A stretch of DNA of 17,188 bases from Candidatus Cloacimonadota bacterium (GTDB lineage: Bacteria > Cloacimonadota > Cloacimonadia > Cloacimonadales > Cloacimonadaceae), in assembly GCA_028681035.1 (NCBI GenBank), contig JAQUJJ010000078.1, forward strand, positions 1-17,188, given 5' to 3'. The notes beneath the pieces are model-generated. The model did not search any database. It saw only the letters and a list, made by a program, of their open reading frames with translations, and was not told the DNA's origin. Of this stretch, positions 6,827-14,449 are shown piece after piece (the stretch's first letter is position 1; each line of letters opens with the position of its first letter). The position numbers and the translations under genes were made by a program.

Positions 6827-8596
6827 ATGAGCGAAATTACGGTGAAAGTAGGATTGGCAAGCTGTGGCGTGGCAGCCGGAGCGATGGATGTTTACCGCAC
6901 TCTGGAAGAGCATCTCGCAGCCTCTAAAAAGCCTGTAAAACTAATGCAAACTGCCTGTATCGGGATGTGTTTTGAAGAGCCTATTGTGGAGTTTAACGGG
7001 TCTGCACTCGGGCAAATACACATCGGAAAAGCTGATTCGGCAAGTATTATAAAAATAATGGACGATTACATAGCCGGAATCCCGCCTCAAAGCAATGTGA
7101 TTCTGGCAGAAAAACTGGAAGGCGAGCACGATGATTTGCTGGCGAACCAACAGCGTATTGTGCTGCGTAATTGTGGCGTGATAGACCCCAAAAGTTTGGA
7201 AGATTACGAGGCTTTGGGAGGATATGATGCGCTTAAAAAAGCTTTACTAACGGACAAAGCAGAAATTATAGATATAGTAAAGGCATCCGGTTTACGCGGA
7301 CGCGGCGGCGCAGGCTTTTCCACCGGTTTGAAATGGGGCTTTGCAGCAAAAGCAAGCTCCGATAAGAAGTACGTGGTGTGCAATGCCGATGAAGGCGATC
7401 CCGGTGCTTTTATGGACCGTAGCACTTTGGAAGGAGACCCGCATAATGTGATTGAAGGCATGATTATCGGCGCATATGCTATGGATGCCGATGAAGGCTA
7501 TATCTACTGCCGTGCCGAATACCCTATGGCGATTGAACACCTCAAGATAGCTATTGTAGCAGCAGAGGCAAAGGGCTATCTGGGTAAAAACATTTTGGGC
7601 ACTTCCTTCAGCTTCGAGCTGCACATCAAGGAAGGTGCGGGAGCTTTTGTTTGCGGAGAGGAAACGGCTTTGATGCAATCTATCGAAGGCAAACGCGGCA
7701 TGCCTACCATCCGCCCTCCCTTCCCCGCGGAAAGCGGACTTTGGGGCAAGCCAACCAATATCAATAATGTGGAGACTTGGGCAAATATCCCGTGGATTAT
7801 CATCAATGGCGCAGAAGCTTACAAGGCTTTTGGTACAGAGAAATCACCCGGCACCAAGGTATTTGCGCTGGCGGGGAAGATTGCCAAAGGTGGGCTTATC
7901 GAAGTTCCGATGGGTATTCCCATCAGGGATATCATCTATAAGGTCGGCGGTGGCATGAAAACCGAAAAGCCCTTCAAAGCCGTACAGATGGGTGGTCCCT
8001 CAGGCGGATGTATTCCCGCTTCTCTGCTGGATACGATAGTGGATTACGATTCCATCACTGCCACAGGAGCCATTATGGGTTCCGGAGGTATGGTGGTTAT
8101 GGACACCGGCACCTGCATGGTGGATGTGGCACGCTTTTTCCTATACTTCACGCAAAACGAATCCTGTGGAAAATGTACTTTCTGCCGTATAGGTACGAGA
8201 CGCATGCTGGAAATCCTCACTCGGATTACGGAAGGCAAAGGCGAACTGGAGGATATTGATACTCTTCACGATTTGGCGGAGAATATTATTAAAGGCTCAT
8301 TGTGCGGGCTGGGACAAACAGCCCCCAATCCCGTGCTGACCACTCTTCGCTATTTCAAAGATGAGTACCTTGCTCATATAGTAAATAAACGCTGCCCGGC
8401 AGGTGTATGTACATCTCTGCTAACTTATAGCATAGATGCGGATAAGTGCATAGGATGCACCGCTTGTGCCCGTAAGTGCCCCGTTTCCTGCATTTCTGGA
8501 ACAGTGAAGCAGGTTCACGAAATAGACCAAAGCAAGTGCATCAAATGCGGTGCCTGCCTGAAAGCATGTAAATTCGATGCTGTAATCAAGGCATAG
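6827..8596 (+). CDS. nuoF: NuoF/HndC/HydB-like NADH-binding FMN subunit with extra ferredoxin domains
   Basis: This is the NADH-oxidising flavin subunit, 589 residues. Domain order: an N-terminal thioredoxin-like 2Fe-2S domain (Cys13, then TACIGMC with Cys44 and Cys48); the FMN site GLRGRGGAGFSTGLKW near 155-170 and NADEGDPGAF near 186-195; the NADH site GAGAFVCGEETALMQSIEG near 270-288; the 4Fe-4S site ESCGKCTFC (Cys447, 450, 453) with Cys493; and a C-terminal double 4Fe-4S ferredoxin (Cys541/544/547/551 and 571/574/577/581). Both end domains are absent from respiratory NuoF. They are typical of HydB/HndC in multimeric hydrogenases and related electron-bifurcating enzymes. Start choice: AGGAGG (6816-6821) is 5 bases from ATG 6827; the GTG at 6824 is too close. 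The stop overlaps the ribosome site of the next gene. Confidence 0.95.
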   Translation: MSEITVKVGLASCGVAAGAMDVYRTLEEHLAASKKPVKLMQTACIGMCFEEPIVEFNGSALGQIHIGKADSASIIKIMDDYIAGIPPQSNVILAEKLEGEHDDLLANQQRIVLRNCGVIDPKSLEDYEALGGYDALKKALLTDKAEIIDIVKASGLRGRGGAGFSTGLKWGFAAKASSDKKYVVCNADEGDPGAFMDRSTLEGDPHNVIEGMIIGAYAMDADEGYIYCRAEYPMAIEHLKIAIVAAEAKGYLGKNILGTSFSFELHIKEGAGAFVCGEETALMQSIEGKRGMPTIRPPFPAESGLWGKPTNINNVETWANIPWIIINGAEAYKAFGTEKSPGTKVFALAGKIAKGGLIEVPMGIPIRDIIYKVGGGMKTEKPFKAVQMGGPSGGCIPASLLDTIVDYDSITATGAIMGSGGMVVMDTGTCMVDVARFFLYFTQNESCGKCTFCRIGTRRMLEILTRITEGKGELEDIDTLHDLAENIIKGSLCGLGQTAPNPVLTTLRYFKDEYLAHIVNKRCPAGVCTSLLTYSIDADKCIGCTACARKCPVSCISGTVKQVHEIDQSKCIKCGACLKACKFDAVIKA

Positions 8597-8602
8597 GAGA
8601 AA

Positions 8603-11600
8603 ATGGAAATGATAGAAGTAACCTTAAACGGAAAGAAAATAGAAACAGAAGCCGGAATAACCATCCTCGAACTAGCCAAGCGTAATGGCATTAAGATACC
8701 AACCCTGTGCCACGATGAAGAATTAAACCCCTATGGCTCATGCTGGGTCTGCGCTGTGGAAGTGGCAGGACGGCGCGGCTTTGTTACCTCCTGCGGCACT
8801 GTTATCAGCCCCCTTATGGACATAACGACAGATTCGGAAAGCATCCGCAAAGCCCGTAAGATGGCACTTGAACTGCTGATTTCAGATCACTATGCGGATT
8901 GTGTGGCACCCTGCACAGTTGCCTGTCCAGATCACGTGGATATACAGACTTACGTTTCCCTTATTGCCAATGGGCAGTATCATGAAGCCGTGAAAGTGAT
9001 AAAAGAAACCCTTCCTCTGCCCTTATCCATTGGACGTGTATGCCCTGCTTTTTGCGAAAAAGAGTGCCGACGCCAGATTGTGGAAGAACCTATTGCCATC
9101 CGTCAGCTTAAACGCTTTGCAGCGGATGAGGACTTGGGCGATGTGTGGAACTATGTTCCCGAAAAGTTGCCTCCCAAGGGTAAGAAGATTGCCATTATAG
9201 GGGCGGGACCCAGTGGACTTACCTGTGGGTATTACTTGTCCAACCAAGGCTATGACGTACAAGTCTTTGAAGCTGCACCAGCAGCGGGTGGCTGGCTGCG
9301 TTATGGCATTCCGGAATACCGCTTACCCAAAGATATGCTGGATGCAGAGATTGCGCTTATGTGCAGCAATGGCATGCAGATAGAGTATAATGTGGAGCTT
9401 GGCAAGGAAGTCTTTATGCAGGACTTAGCAGCCGAGTATGACGCCGTGTATCTTGCCATAGGCGCACAGAAAGCTGTTCCCATGCCTGTTTCCGGTAGTG
9501 ACTTGAAAGGTTGTCTGCTGGGTGTGGATTTTCTTAAGGCTCACGCTATGGGCAACGCACCCGAGCTTGGCGAACGTGTTGCCATAGTAGGTGGCGGAAA
9601 CACAGCTATAGACTGCGCCCGCACCGCTTTGCGCAAGGGCAGCAAGGTTAGCCTTATCTATCGCCGCACCAAAGAGGAAATGCCTGCTGAAGCTTTTGAA
9701 ATTGAAGCTGCCGAGCATGAAGGCGTGGAGTTCTTTTATCTTAGCAATCCAGTAGAGTATATTGGCGTAAGTGGTAGCCTTCAGAAGGTAAGGATAGAGA
9801 AGATGCGCTTGGGCGATGCCGATGCCAGCGGACGCAGACGCCCTGAGCCTACGGGTGAGTTCTTCGAGCTTCCCTTCAATAGTATTATAGCCGCTATCTC
9901 TCAAGTTCCCGAAGTTCAGCTTTTTGCCGATGAGGTAAATATGATAGAAGGCAAGGTGTTGCCTCTTTCCCGTTGGCAGACTGCTATTGTGGACGAGGCT
10001 ACGATGTACTCTGGGCTAGGCAATGTGTTTGCTGGTGGAGATTTCCGCAGAGGAGCAGCCACCGCTATCGAAGCCATTGCCGATGGCAGAATGGCAGCAG
10101 AGGCAATAGCTAAGTATCTGGATACAGGTGTGATAAGTGCGGAATTAGCACCTTTTAACTCCCGAAAAGCCACGAGTATTGCCGATGTAAGCCCTGAAGA
10201 ATACTCTATCTTCGAGAAAGCAAAGCGCTTAGTAATGCCTGAAATCCCCATTGAGGAAGCGGCAAGTAGTTTCAAAGAAGTGGAGCTAGGCTTTAGCGAG
10301 GAAGCAGCCATCGCCGAGGCAACCCGCTGTCTGGAATGTGGCTGTCAAGTAAATGAAACCTGTTCCTTGCGTGAGTATTGCACCGATTATCAAGTTAATG
10401 CAGCCCACTTTATAGGTGGCATAAATAAGCACCCAATTGACTACAGCCATCCTTTCATTATCCGTGATGCCAACAAGTGCATCAATTGCGGACGCTGTAT
10501 TCGCACCTGCGCCGATATTCAAGGACCAGCAGTATTAGGCTTCATCTACCGTGGATTCTCGACCATTGTGGGACCAGAGTTTGGCGAATCTTTAACAGAA
10601 ACCACCTGCCAATCGTGTGGTAAATGTATCGATGTCTGCCCCGTGGGTGCTTTGATTGAACGCACTGAACATTACAAGCTTAATCCCCACTCCAAAGAGA
10701 TTAGCATTCAGAATTGCGGGATATGCGGAGTTGGCTGTGTTATTCAGACCGAAACTCAGGCAGGTATTGTAGCCAGAGTTACCACTCCGCAGGAAGAACC
10801 AGGTTTTAATGGGAAGAATCTGTGTTTCAAGGGACGTTTCGGCTGGCAAAGTTTCTATGCTAAAGATAGGCTGGATAGTCCCAAGCTGAAAACTAAAGAT
10901 GGATTTAAGAATATAAGCTGGCAAGAAGCTACAAATCTGATGGCAGAAAAGCTGAAAGAATGCAGCAGCAAGCGTTTTGAGATTAGCCCGAACATAAGTT
11001 TGGAAGAGATGCTGATGCTTAAGAAAGCTGCGGAATACTATTCACAACCCTTATCTGCCAATCCCGATTATGCCTGCTTTAACGATAGCTATCTTAGTTT
11101 GCAGCCACGGGAAGAGCCTTATGCTATATTGGACGCATTTAGTGAGTATGTGGTTATCGGCGAGCTAAACCAAACCCTTGCCACCTTGCTGCGTTTGAAA
11201 CAACAACAAAGCAAGAAGCTAATTCTGGTGAACTACCCTGAAGGTGCTTATTGTAACTTTGCCGATGCCAAATATGCTAAGTTAAGCGACCTTAAGCTAA
11301 ACGCTAACATGCTCTTTATTTACAACCAAAACCGCATATCAGAAGCTGATGCCTTTGCTCTGTGGCAATTGCCAGCGGTTTCCCCTAATAACAACATCTT
11401 ACTGAGTACAGATTATCGGAATCATCTAGGGTTTATGGCTATGCGCCCAAACATTCATGCCGGCTCTGTTGCGGAGTTTGCCCTTGGCTATGGTGCCTAT
11501 CCACAAAAAGCAGAAAAAGCCAAGTTCAGCGTAGCCTTAGTAAGCTTTGTGGACGAGCATGCGCCGGTGGATTTACTTATCCCTGCGCCAAGTTACATGG

Positions 11601-11923
11601 AGATAGATGGCACTTCACTTGCAGATTTGGGACATGTTACGCATAGCAAGAACCCAGTTTCCTCAGCTACTATTAATCAACTAATGAGGATGTTCTATAA
11701 ACTTGGTTGGATTCATCCCAATAGTGCCGAAATTCCCTATTGGAATGCAGAAGCAGCAGATTTCTTGGCTTCCCTAAAAAGTGTTGAGGCTGCTGTCTTC
11801 AATTCTGAGACGGTGGATACTGCTAAGTTGAAAAGCGATATTCCAGCATTACAAACACAAGTGGATATCAGAATTGCCAAGCTGTTCGAATCCCGTACAA
11901 TAGCACAAAAGTTCGAAGGCTAA
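8603..11923 (+). CDS. Large fused iron-sulfur flavoprotein: ferredoxin, GltD/NfnB-like FAD-NADPH module, NuoG/formate dehydrogenase-like C-terminus
   Basis: This is the large subunit of the NuoEF-like complex, 1106 residues. Domains: plant-type 2Fe-2S ferredoxin (Cys36, 47, 50, 64); cysteine-rich linker, part NuoG-like (DHYADC) and part GltD/DPYD N-terminal (CP at 108-109, then Cys147, 151, 155); GltD/NfnB-like flavoprotein at about 190-575, with FAD motif GAGPSGL (200-206), NAD(P) motif GGGNTAIDCAR (330-340), an YRR that would suit NADPH, and AGGDFRRGAATAIEA (477-491); CLECGC linker; two 4Fe-4S sites (Cys626/629/632/636 and 669/672/675/679); molybdopterin-family Fe4S4 domain (Cys705, 708, 712, 741); then a short remnant of the molybdopterin domain ending in DLLIPAPSYMEIDGTS near 990-1005. 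The remnant is too short to be a normal catalytic Mo/W enzyme, and no HydA H-cluster motifs occur. It likely connects NADPH, NADH and ferredoxin pools. ATG 8603 is 3 bases from GGAG; ATG 8609 is an equally possible start. Confidence 0.9.
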   Translation: MEMIEVTLNGKKIETEAGITILELAKRNGIKIPTLCHDEELNPYGSCWVCAVEVAGRRGFVTSCGTVISPLMDITTDSESIRKARKMALELLISDHYADCVAPCTVACPDHVDIQTYVSLIANGQYHEAVKVIKETLPLPLSIGRVCPAFCEKECRRQIVEEPIAIRQLKRFAADEDLGDVWNYVPEKLPPKGKKIAIIGAGPSGLTCGYYLSNQGYDVQVFEAAPAAGGWLRYGIPEYRLPKDMLDAEIALMCSNGMQIEYNVELGKEVFMQDLAAEYDAVYLAIGAQKAVPMPVSGSDLKGCLLGVDFLKAHAMGNAPELGERVAIVGGGNTAIDCARTALRKGSKVSLIYRRTKEEMPAEAFEIEAAEHEGVEFFYLSNPVEYIGVSGSLQKVRIEKMRLGDADASGRRRPEPTGEFFELPFNSIIAAISQVPEVQLFADEVNMIEGKVLPLSRWQTAIVDEATMYSGLGNVFAGGDFRRGAATAIEAIADGRMAAEAIAKYLDTGVISAELAPFNSRKATSIADVSPEEYSIFEKAKRLVMPEIPIEEAASSFKEVELGFSEEAAIAEATRCLECGCQVNETCSLREYCTDYQVNAAHFIGGINKHPIDYSHPFIIRDANKCINCGRCIRTCADIQGPAVLGFIYRGFSTIVGPEFGESLTETTCQSCGKCIDVCPVGALIERTEHYKLNPHSKEISIQNCGICGVGCVIQTETQAGIVARVTTPQEEPGFNGKNLCFKGRFGWQSFYAKDRLDSPKLKTKDGFKNISWQEATNLMAEKLKECSSKRFEISPNISLEEMLMLKKAAEYYSQPLSANPDYACFNDSYLSLQPREEPYAILDAFSEYVVIGELNQTLATLLRLKQQQSKKLILVNYPEGAYCNFADAKYAKLSDLKLNANMLFIYNQNRISEADAFALWQLPAVSPNNNILLSTDYRNHLGFMAMRPNIHAGSVAEFALGYGAYPQKAEKAKFSVALVSFVDEHAPVDLLIPAPSYMEIDGTSLADLGHVTHSKNPVSSATINQLMRMFYKLGWIHPNSAEIPYWNAEAADFLASLKSVEAAVFNSETVDTAKLKSDIPALQTQVDIRIAKLFESRTIAQKFEG

Positions 11924-11947
11924 CTGACAACGTTTAAATAATATAAG

Positions 11948-11973
11948 AGCGGGGACACAGATATGTCCCCGCT
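11948..11973. terminator. Hairpin between convergent genes, probable bidirectional terminator
   Basis: A perfect 10-bp stem, AGCGGGGACA (11948-11957) with TGTCCCCGCT (11964-11973), closes a 6-base loop. It starts 24 bases after the stop of the fused oxidoreductase gene and lies 24 bases from the 3' end of the convergent GGDEF gene. There is no strong T run on either side, so it may depend on stem strength or block exonucleases. Confidence 0.55.
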
Positions 11974-11997
11974 GCTATATCTCTAGGCAATTCAGCT

Positions 11998-12969
11998 TTA
12001 TTCTTCCAAGGAGCACACTTCCTGAAAGCAGACAACCTTGTTCTTTCCGCTTCGTTTCCCTTCGTATAGTGCTTTATCGGCTTCGGCAATCATATCTTTG
12101 GTACCCAGGTCGCCGTGGTGGTAACTAAGACCTACTGTACAGGTAGTCTTAATCTCGTTATCCCTGCACTTCAAGGTAAGCAATTCTACTTTTTTACGTA
12201 TTCTCTCGATAACAATCAATGCTCCCTGGCATGATGTTTCTGTGAAGATAAAGAGAAATTCTTCGCCTCCCCAGCGTCCCATGGTATCTGTTGTACGAAT
12301 GCCTTTCAAAAAGATACGTGATAGCTCCTTTAGAACTTTATCGCCACATTCATGCCCGTATGTGTCATTTACATGTTTAAAGTCGTCAATATCTGCAATG
12401 GCAATACCGAAACCGCGCTTTGTCCGCTGTGAACGCATGCTTTCACGAGTAAGGATATCCTCTAAAACCCGGCGATTGTAAAGCCCGGTCAAGGTATCAT
12501 GGCGAGCAAGCTTTTGCAGCTCTGTATTGGCATTGCTAAGCTCTTGGTTCATTTGCTCCATATTGTGTAGCATTAGTTTTTGTGCTTGTTCTGCTTGAAA
12601 CTGTTTATCAATATCTACGAATACGCCCAAAAGACCTTGCACTTCGCCATCGTCACCAAACAGTGCTGAGACGTAGAGGTCAGCCCAAAATATAGTTCCA
12701 TCCTTCTTTTGATAACGCCTTTGTTTCCGTATCGAACGTCCCTTCTCTTCTTTCAGGTAAGAAAAACTGATAATACTGCTGCTTTTATCTTCATCGGGAG
12801 TAACGTCGTTGACATTTAGTGATAATGCTTCTTCCGCACTATAGCCCAGCAAGTTGCACCACGTAGGATTTACGCTTATGTACTTGCCTGTTGAATCAGT
12901 TACGCCTATCGCAACCACTGCATTCTGAAATATCCGTGAATATATTGCTTCTAAATCCCAATGAGCCAT
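11998..12969 (-). CDS. PAS-GGDEF diguanylate cyclase
   Basis: This likely makes cyclic di-GMP from two GTP. It is 323 residues with no membrane segment, so cytoplasmic. An N-terminal PAS domain (about residues 5-120; GVTDSTGKYISVNPTWCNLLGYS, YQKKDGTIFWADL, then a PAC-like end LLGVFVDI) senses an unknown signal. A helical linker (about 125-155) leads to the GGDEF domain, which opens with HDTLTGLYNRR. The active site is intact as GGEEF (234-238), with metal-site DIDDFKHVND upstream. RTTD (225-228), five residues before GGEEF, is a product-inhibition I-site, so feedback control is expected. ATG at 12969 is preceded by AGAGGTGATT; an in-frame GTG at 12975 overlaps that ribosome site and is rejected. 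It is separated from ferritin by a hairpin and seems unrelated to either neighbour. Confidence 0.93.
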   Translation of the reverse strand: MAHWDLEAIYSRIFQNAVVAIGVTDSTGKYISVNPTWCNLLGYSAEEALSLNVNDVTPDEDKSSSIISFSYLKEEKGRSIRKQRRYQKKDGTIFWADLYVSALFGDDGEVQGLLGVFVDIDKQFQAEQAQKLMLHNMEQMNQELSNANTELQKLARHDTLTGLYNRRVLEDILTRESMRSQRTKRGFGIAIADIDDFKHVNDTYGHECGDKVLKELSRIFLKGIRTTDTMGRWGGEEFLFIFTETSCQGALIVIERIRKKVELLTLKCRDNEIKTTCTVGLSYHHGDLGTKDMIAEADKALYEGKRSGKNKVVCFQEVCSLEE

Positions 12970-12988
12970 AATCACCTCTTAGTATGTT

Positions 12989-13027
12989 GCTGAGGGAAGC
13001 AACTTTATGAGCAATTGCTTCCCCAGC
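12989..13027. terminator. Strong hairpin downstream of ferritin
   Basis: A 13-bp stem is formed by GCTG plus GGGAAGCAA (12989-12992, 12994-13002) with TTGCTTCCCCAGC (13015-13027), with one bulged A and a 12-base loop. It lies 13 bases past the ferritin stop in the minus direction and just before the GGDEF ribosome site. The only T-rich tail (TATTTTT) is on the plus-strand side, so as an intrinsic terminator it points toward plus-strand transcription. For the ferritin mRNA it may act mainly as a stabilising 3' end. Confidence 0.5.
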
Positions 13028-13040
13028 TATTTTTAGTTGT

Positions 13041-13553
13041 TTATTCAGGTGCGACAGGAGGGGTAAATACCCTCTTTCCCAATTCGGTATCTACCATAAA
13101 CAATGCATGGGCATTGTCGCCTATCATTTTAAGACGATTAACGATTCTGTCGGCAGATGCCTCTTCTTCCACTTGTTCATCCACAAACCACTGCAACATA
13201 CCTCTGCTGGCATGGTCTTTTTCTTCAATGGCAATGTCCATCAGGTCGTTTATGCTTTGGGTAACAAACTGCTCGTGTGCGAGTGCTGCTTGGATGGCTT
13301 TTAGAGGAGTTTTAAAATCCACAGTGGGCTGAGCTATCGCTTTAAGTTCCACCTTGCCTCCGCGTTCGATTAAATAGTTAAAGAACTTCATAGCATGAAA
13401 GCGTTCTTCCTTGCCCTGAGCGTCCATCCAATTGGCAAAACCATCCAGGTTTTGGTTGGCAAACCATGCCTGCATGCTAATATATAGGTATTCTGAGTAT
13501 AGTTCACGGTTTATCTGTGCGTTTATCGCATCTTGTAGTTTTTTGCTGATCAT
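13041..13553 (-). CDS. ftn: Bacterial non-haem ferritin
   Basis: This iron-storage protein oxidises Fe(II) and stores Fe(III) in a 24-subunit cage in the cytoplasm. At 170 residues it has typical FtnA length and all helical segments. The ferroxidase ligands sit exactly at the E. coli FtnA positions: Glu17, Glu50, His53, Glu94, Gln127 and Glu130. No haem-binding methionine like that of bacterioferritin is evident. The start ATG follows GGAGGAATA, an excellent ribosome site. It lies 92 bases after fpg and has its own promoter candidate, so it is probably expressed separately, though read-through from the pdo-trxB-fpg operon is possible. The partners fit oxidative-stress or iron handling in an anaerobe. 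Confidence 0.96.
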   Translation of the reverse strand: MISKKLQDAINAQINRELYSEYLYISMQAWFANQNLDGFANWMDAQGKEERFHAMKFFNYLIERGGKVELKAIAQPTVDFKTPLKAIQAALAHEQFVTQSINDLMDIAIEEKDHASRGMLQWFVDEQVEEEASADRIVNRLKMIGDNAHALFMVDTELGKRVFTPPVAPE

Positions 13554-13603
13554 TATTCCTCCAGCTTAGTTTTTATTCGTCTTTTTTTACATGTCCTCAA
13601 GAC

Positions 13604-13632
13604 AAGATATAGCATATATTGTGCGCAGTCAA
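13604..13632 (-). promoter_or_regulatory. Putative ferritin promoter
   Basis: On the minus strand, TTGACT (13627-13632) and TATCTT (13604-13609) are spaced 17 bases apart. The site begins 14 bases after the fpg stop. An overlapping alternative -10, TATATC preceded by TGC, is also present. No clear Fur or PerR palindrome was found. Confidence 0.45.
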
Positions 13633-13645
13633 GTTGTTTTTTGGC

Positions 13646-14449
13646 TTACTTTTGGCAAACAGGGCAGTAGAAAGTCCCTCTTCCCGCCATGGCAACACGC
13701 TCTATCTTATGTCCCTTGGGGCAGCTTGTTTTCTGATAAACTTTCAAAAAGTGTTGAAACTCTCCGCTTTTATCGTCTATACGCCTGAAATCTGATATAC
13801 TTGTGCCACCCATCTGAATGGCTTCGGATAGCACGATTACGGTTTCTTGAACAATACTTGCAATGTCCTTGGCTTTCAGCTTTCCAGCGGGCACGGATGG
13901 CAATATACCTGCACGATACAGAATCTCACACACGTAGATATTGCCCAGTCCAGCGATAATCCGCTGGTCTAGCAGCACCGTTTTAATAGGTGCTTTTTTG
14001 CCCTTGATGGCTGCTTTCAGAGCGGAGGGACTAAAGCCTTTTTCCAACGGCTCCATCCCCAATTGCGGTAAGTATAAATGGAGATTATCAGTAGCACACA
14101 GGATTATTTTACCAAAGGTACGGGGGTCTATGAAGTGTACAAATTCCCCGTTTCCAAGAGTAAAGCGTGCTCTTTCGTGCTTTAGCGGTTCTGTTGCCTG
14201 GCTGGCAAACACCAGCTTTCCCGTCATCCGCAAGTGGATTACCAAGCTGTGCTCGTTACTTAGATTGATAATCATATACTTCCCGCGCCGCTTCGCACTT
14301 ATCATCTTGACTGGGAATACATTATCATCAATACTGGGGTCTATTATCACCGTTCCGGGATAGAAACACTCCAGCGCAACTATATCTTTTCCACTTATAG
14401 CAGCTACAAAGCCATCCAACACCGTTTGCACTTCTGGCAATTCTGGCAT
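13646..14449 (-). CDS. mutM: Formamidopyrimidine-DNA glycosylase (MutM/Fpg)
   Basis: This removes 8-oxoguanine and ring-opened purines from DNA and nicks the strand. It is 267 residues, normal length. The N-terminal PELPEV carries the catalytic Pro2 and Glu3. KRRGKY includes Lys57. Then come HLRMTGKL and the DPRTFG loop. The helix-two-turns-helix reads DQRIIAGLGNIYVCEIL (161-177). The C-terminal zinc finger holds GRGTFYCPVC with Arg257, Cys262 and Cys265. Oddity: the first half of the finger is CPKGHK (Cys243, His247) where most Fpg proteins have CxxC, so the zinc site may be C3H or altered. The ATG shares one base with the trxB stop (TAATG), indicating translational coupling. Nei is the alternative, but PELPEVQT and the lesion-loop context favour Fpg. 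Confidence 0.95.
   Translation of the reverse strand: MPELPEVQTVLDGFVAAISGKDIVALECFYPGTVIIDPSIDDNVFPVKMISAKRRGKYMIINLSNEHSLVIHLRMTGKLVFASQATEPLKHERARFTLGNGEFVHFIDPRTFGKIILCATDNLHLYLPQLGMEPLEKGFSPSALKAAIKGKKAPIKTVLLDQRIIAGLGNIYVCEILYRAGILPSVPAGKLKAKDIASIVQETVIVLSEAIQMGGTSISDFRRIDDKSGEFQHFLKVYQKTSCPKGHKIERVAMAGRGTFYCPVCQK

Noticed and set aside
8603..11923. [FeFe]-hydrogenase catalytic subunit
   Set aside because: The ferredoxin-like N-terminus is similar, but no H-cluster cysteine motifs occur anywhere in the 1106 residues.
11998..12975. GTG at 12975 as GGDEF gene start
   Set aside because: It overlaps the AGAGG ribosome site; ATG 12969 is properly spaced.
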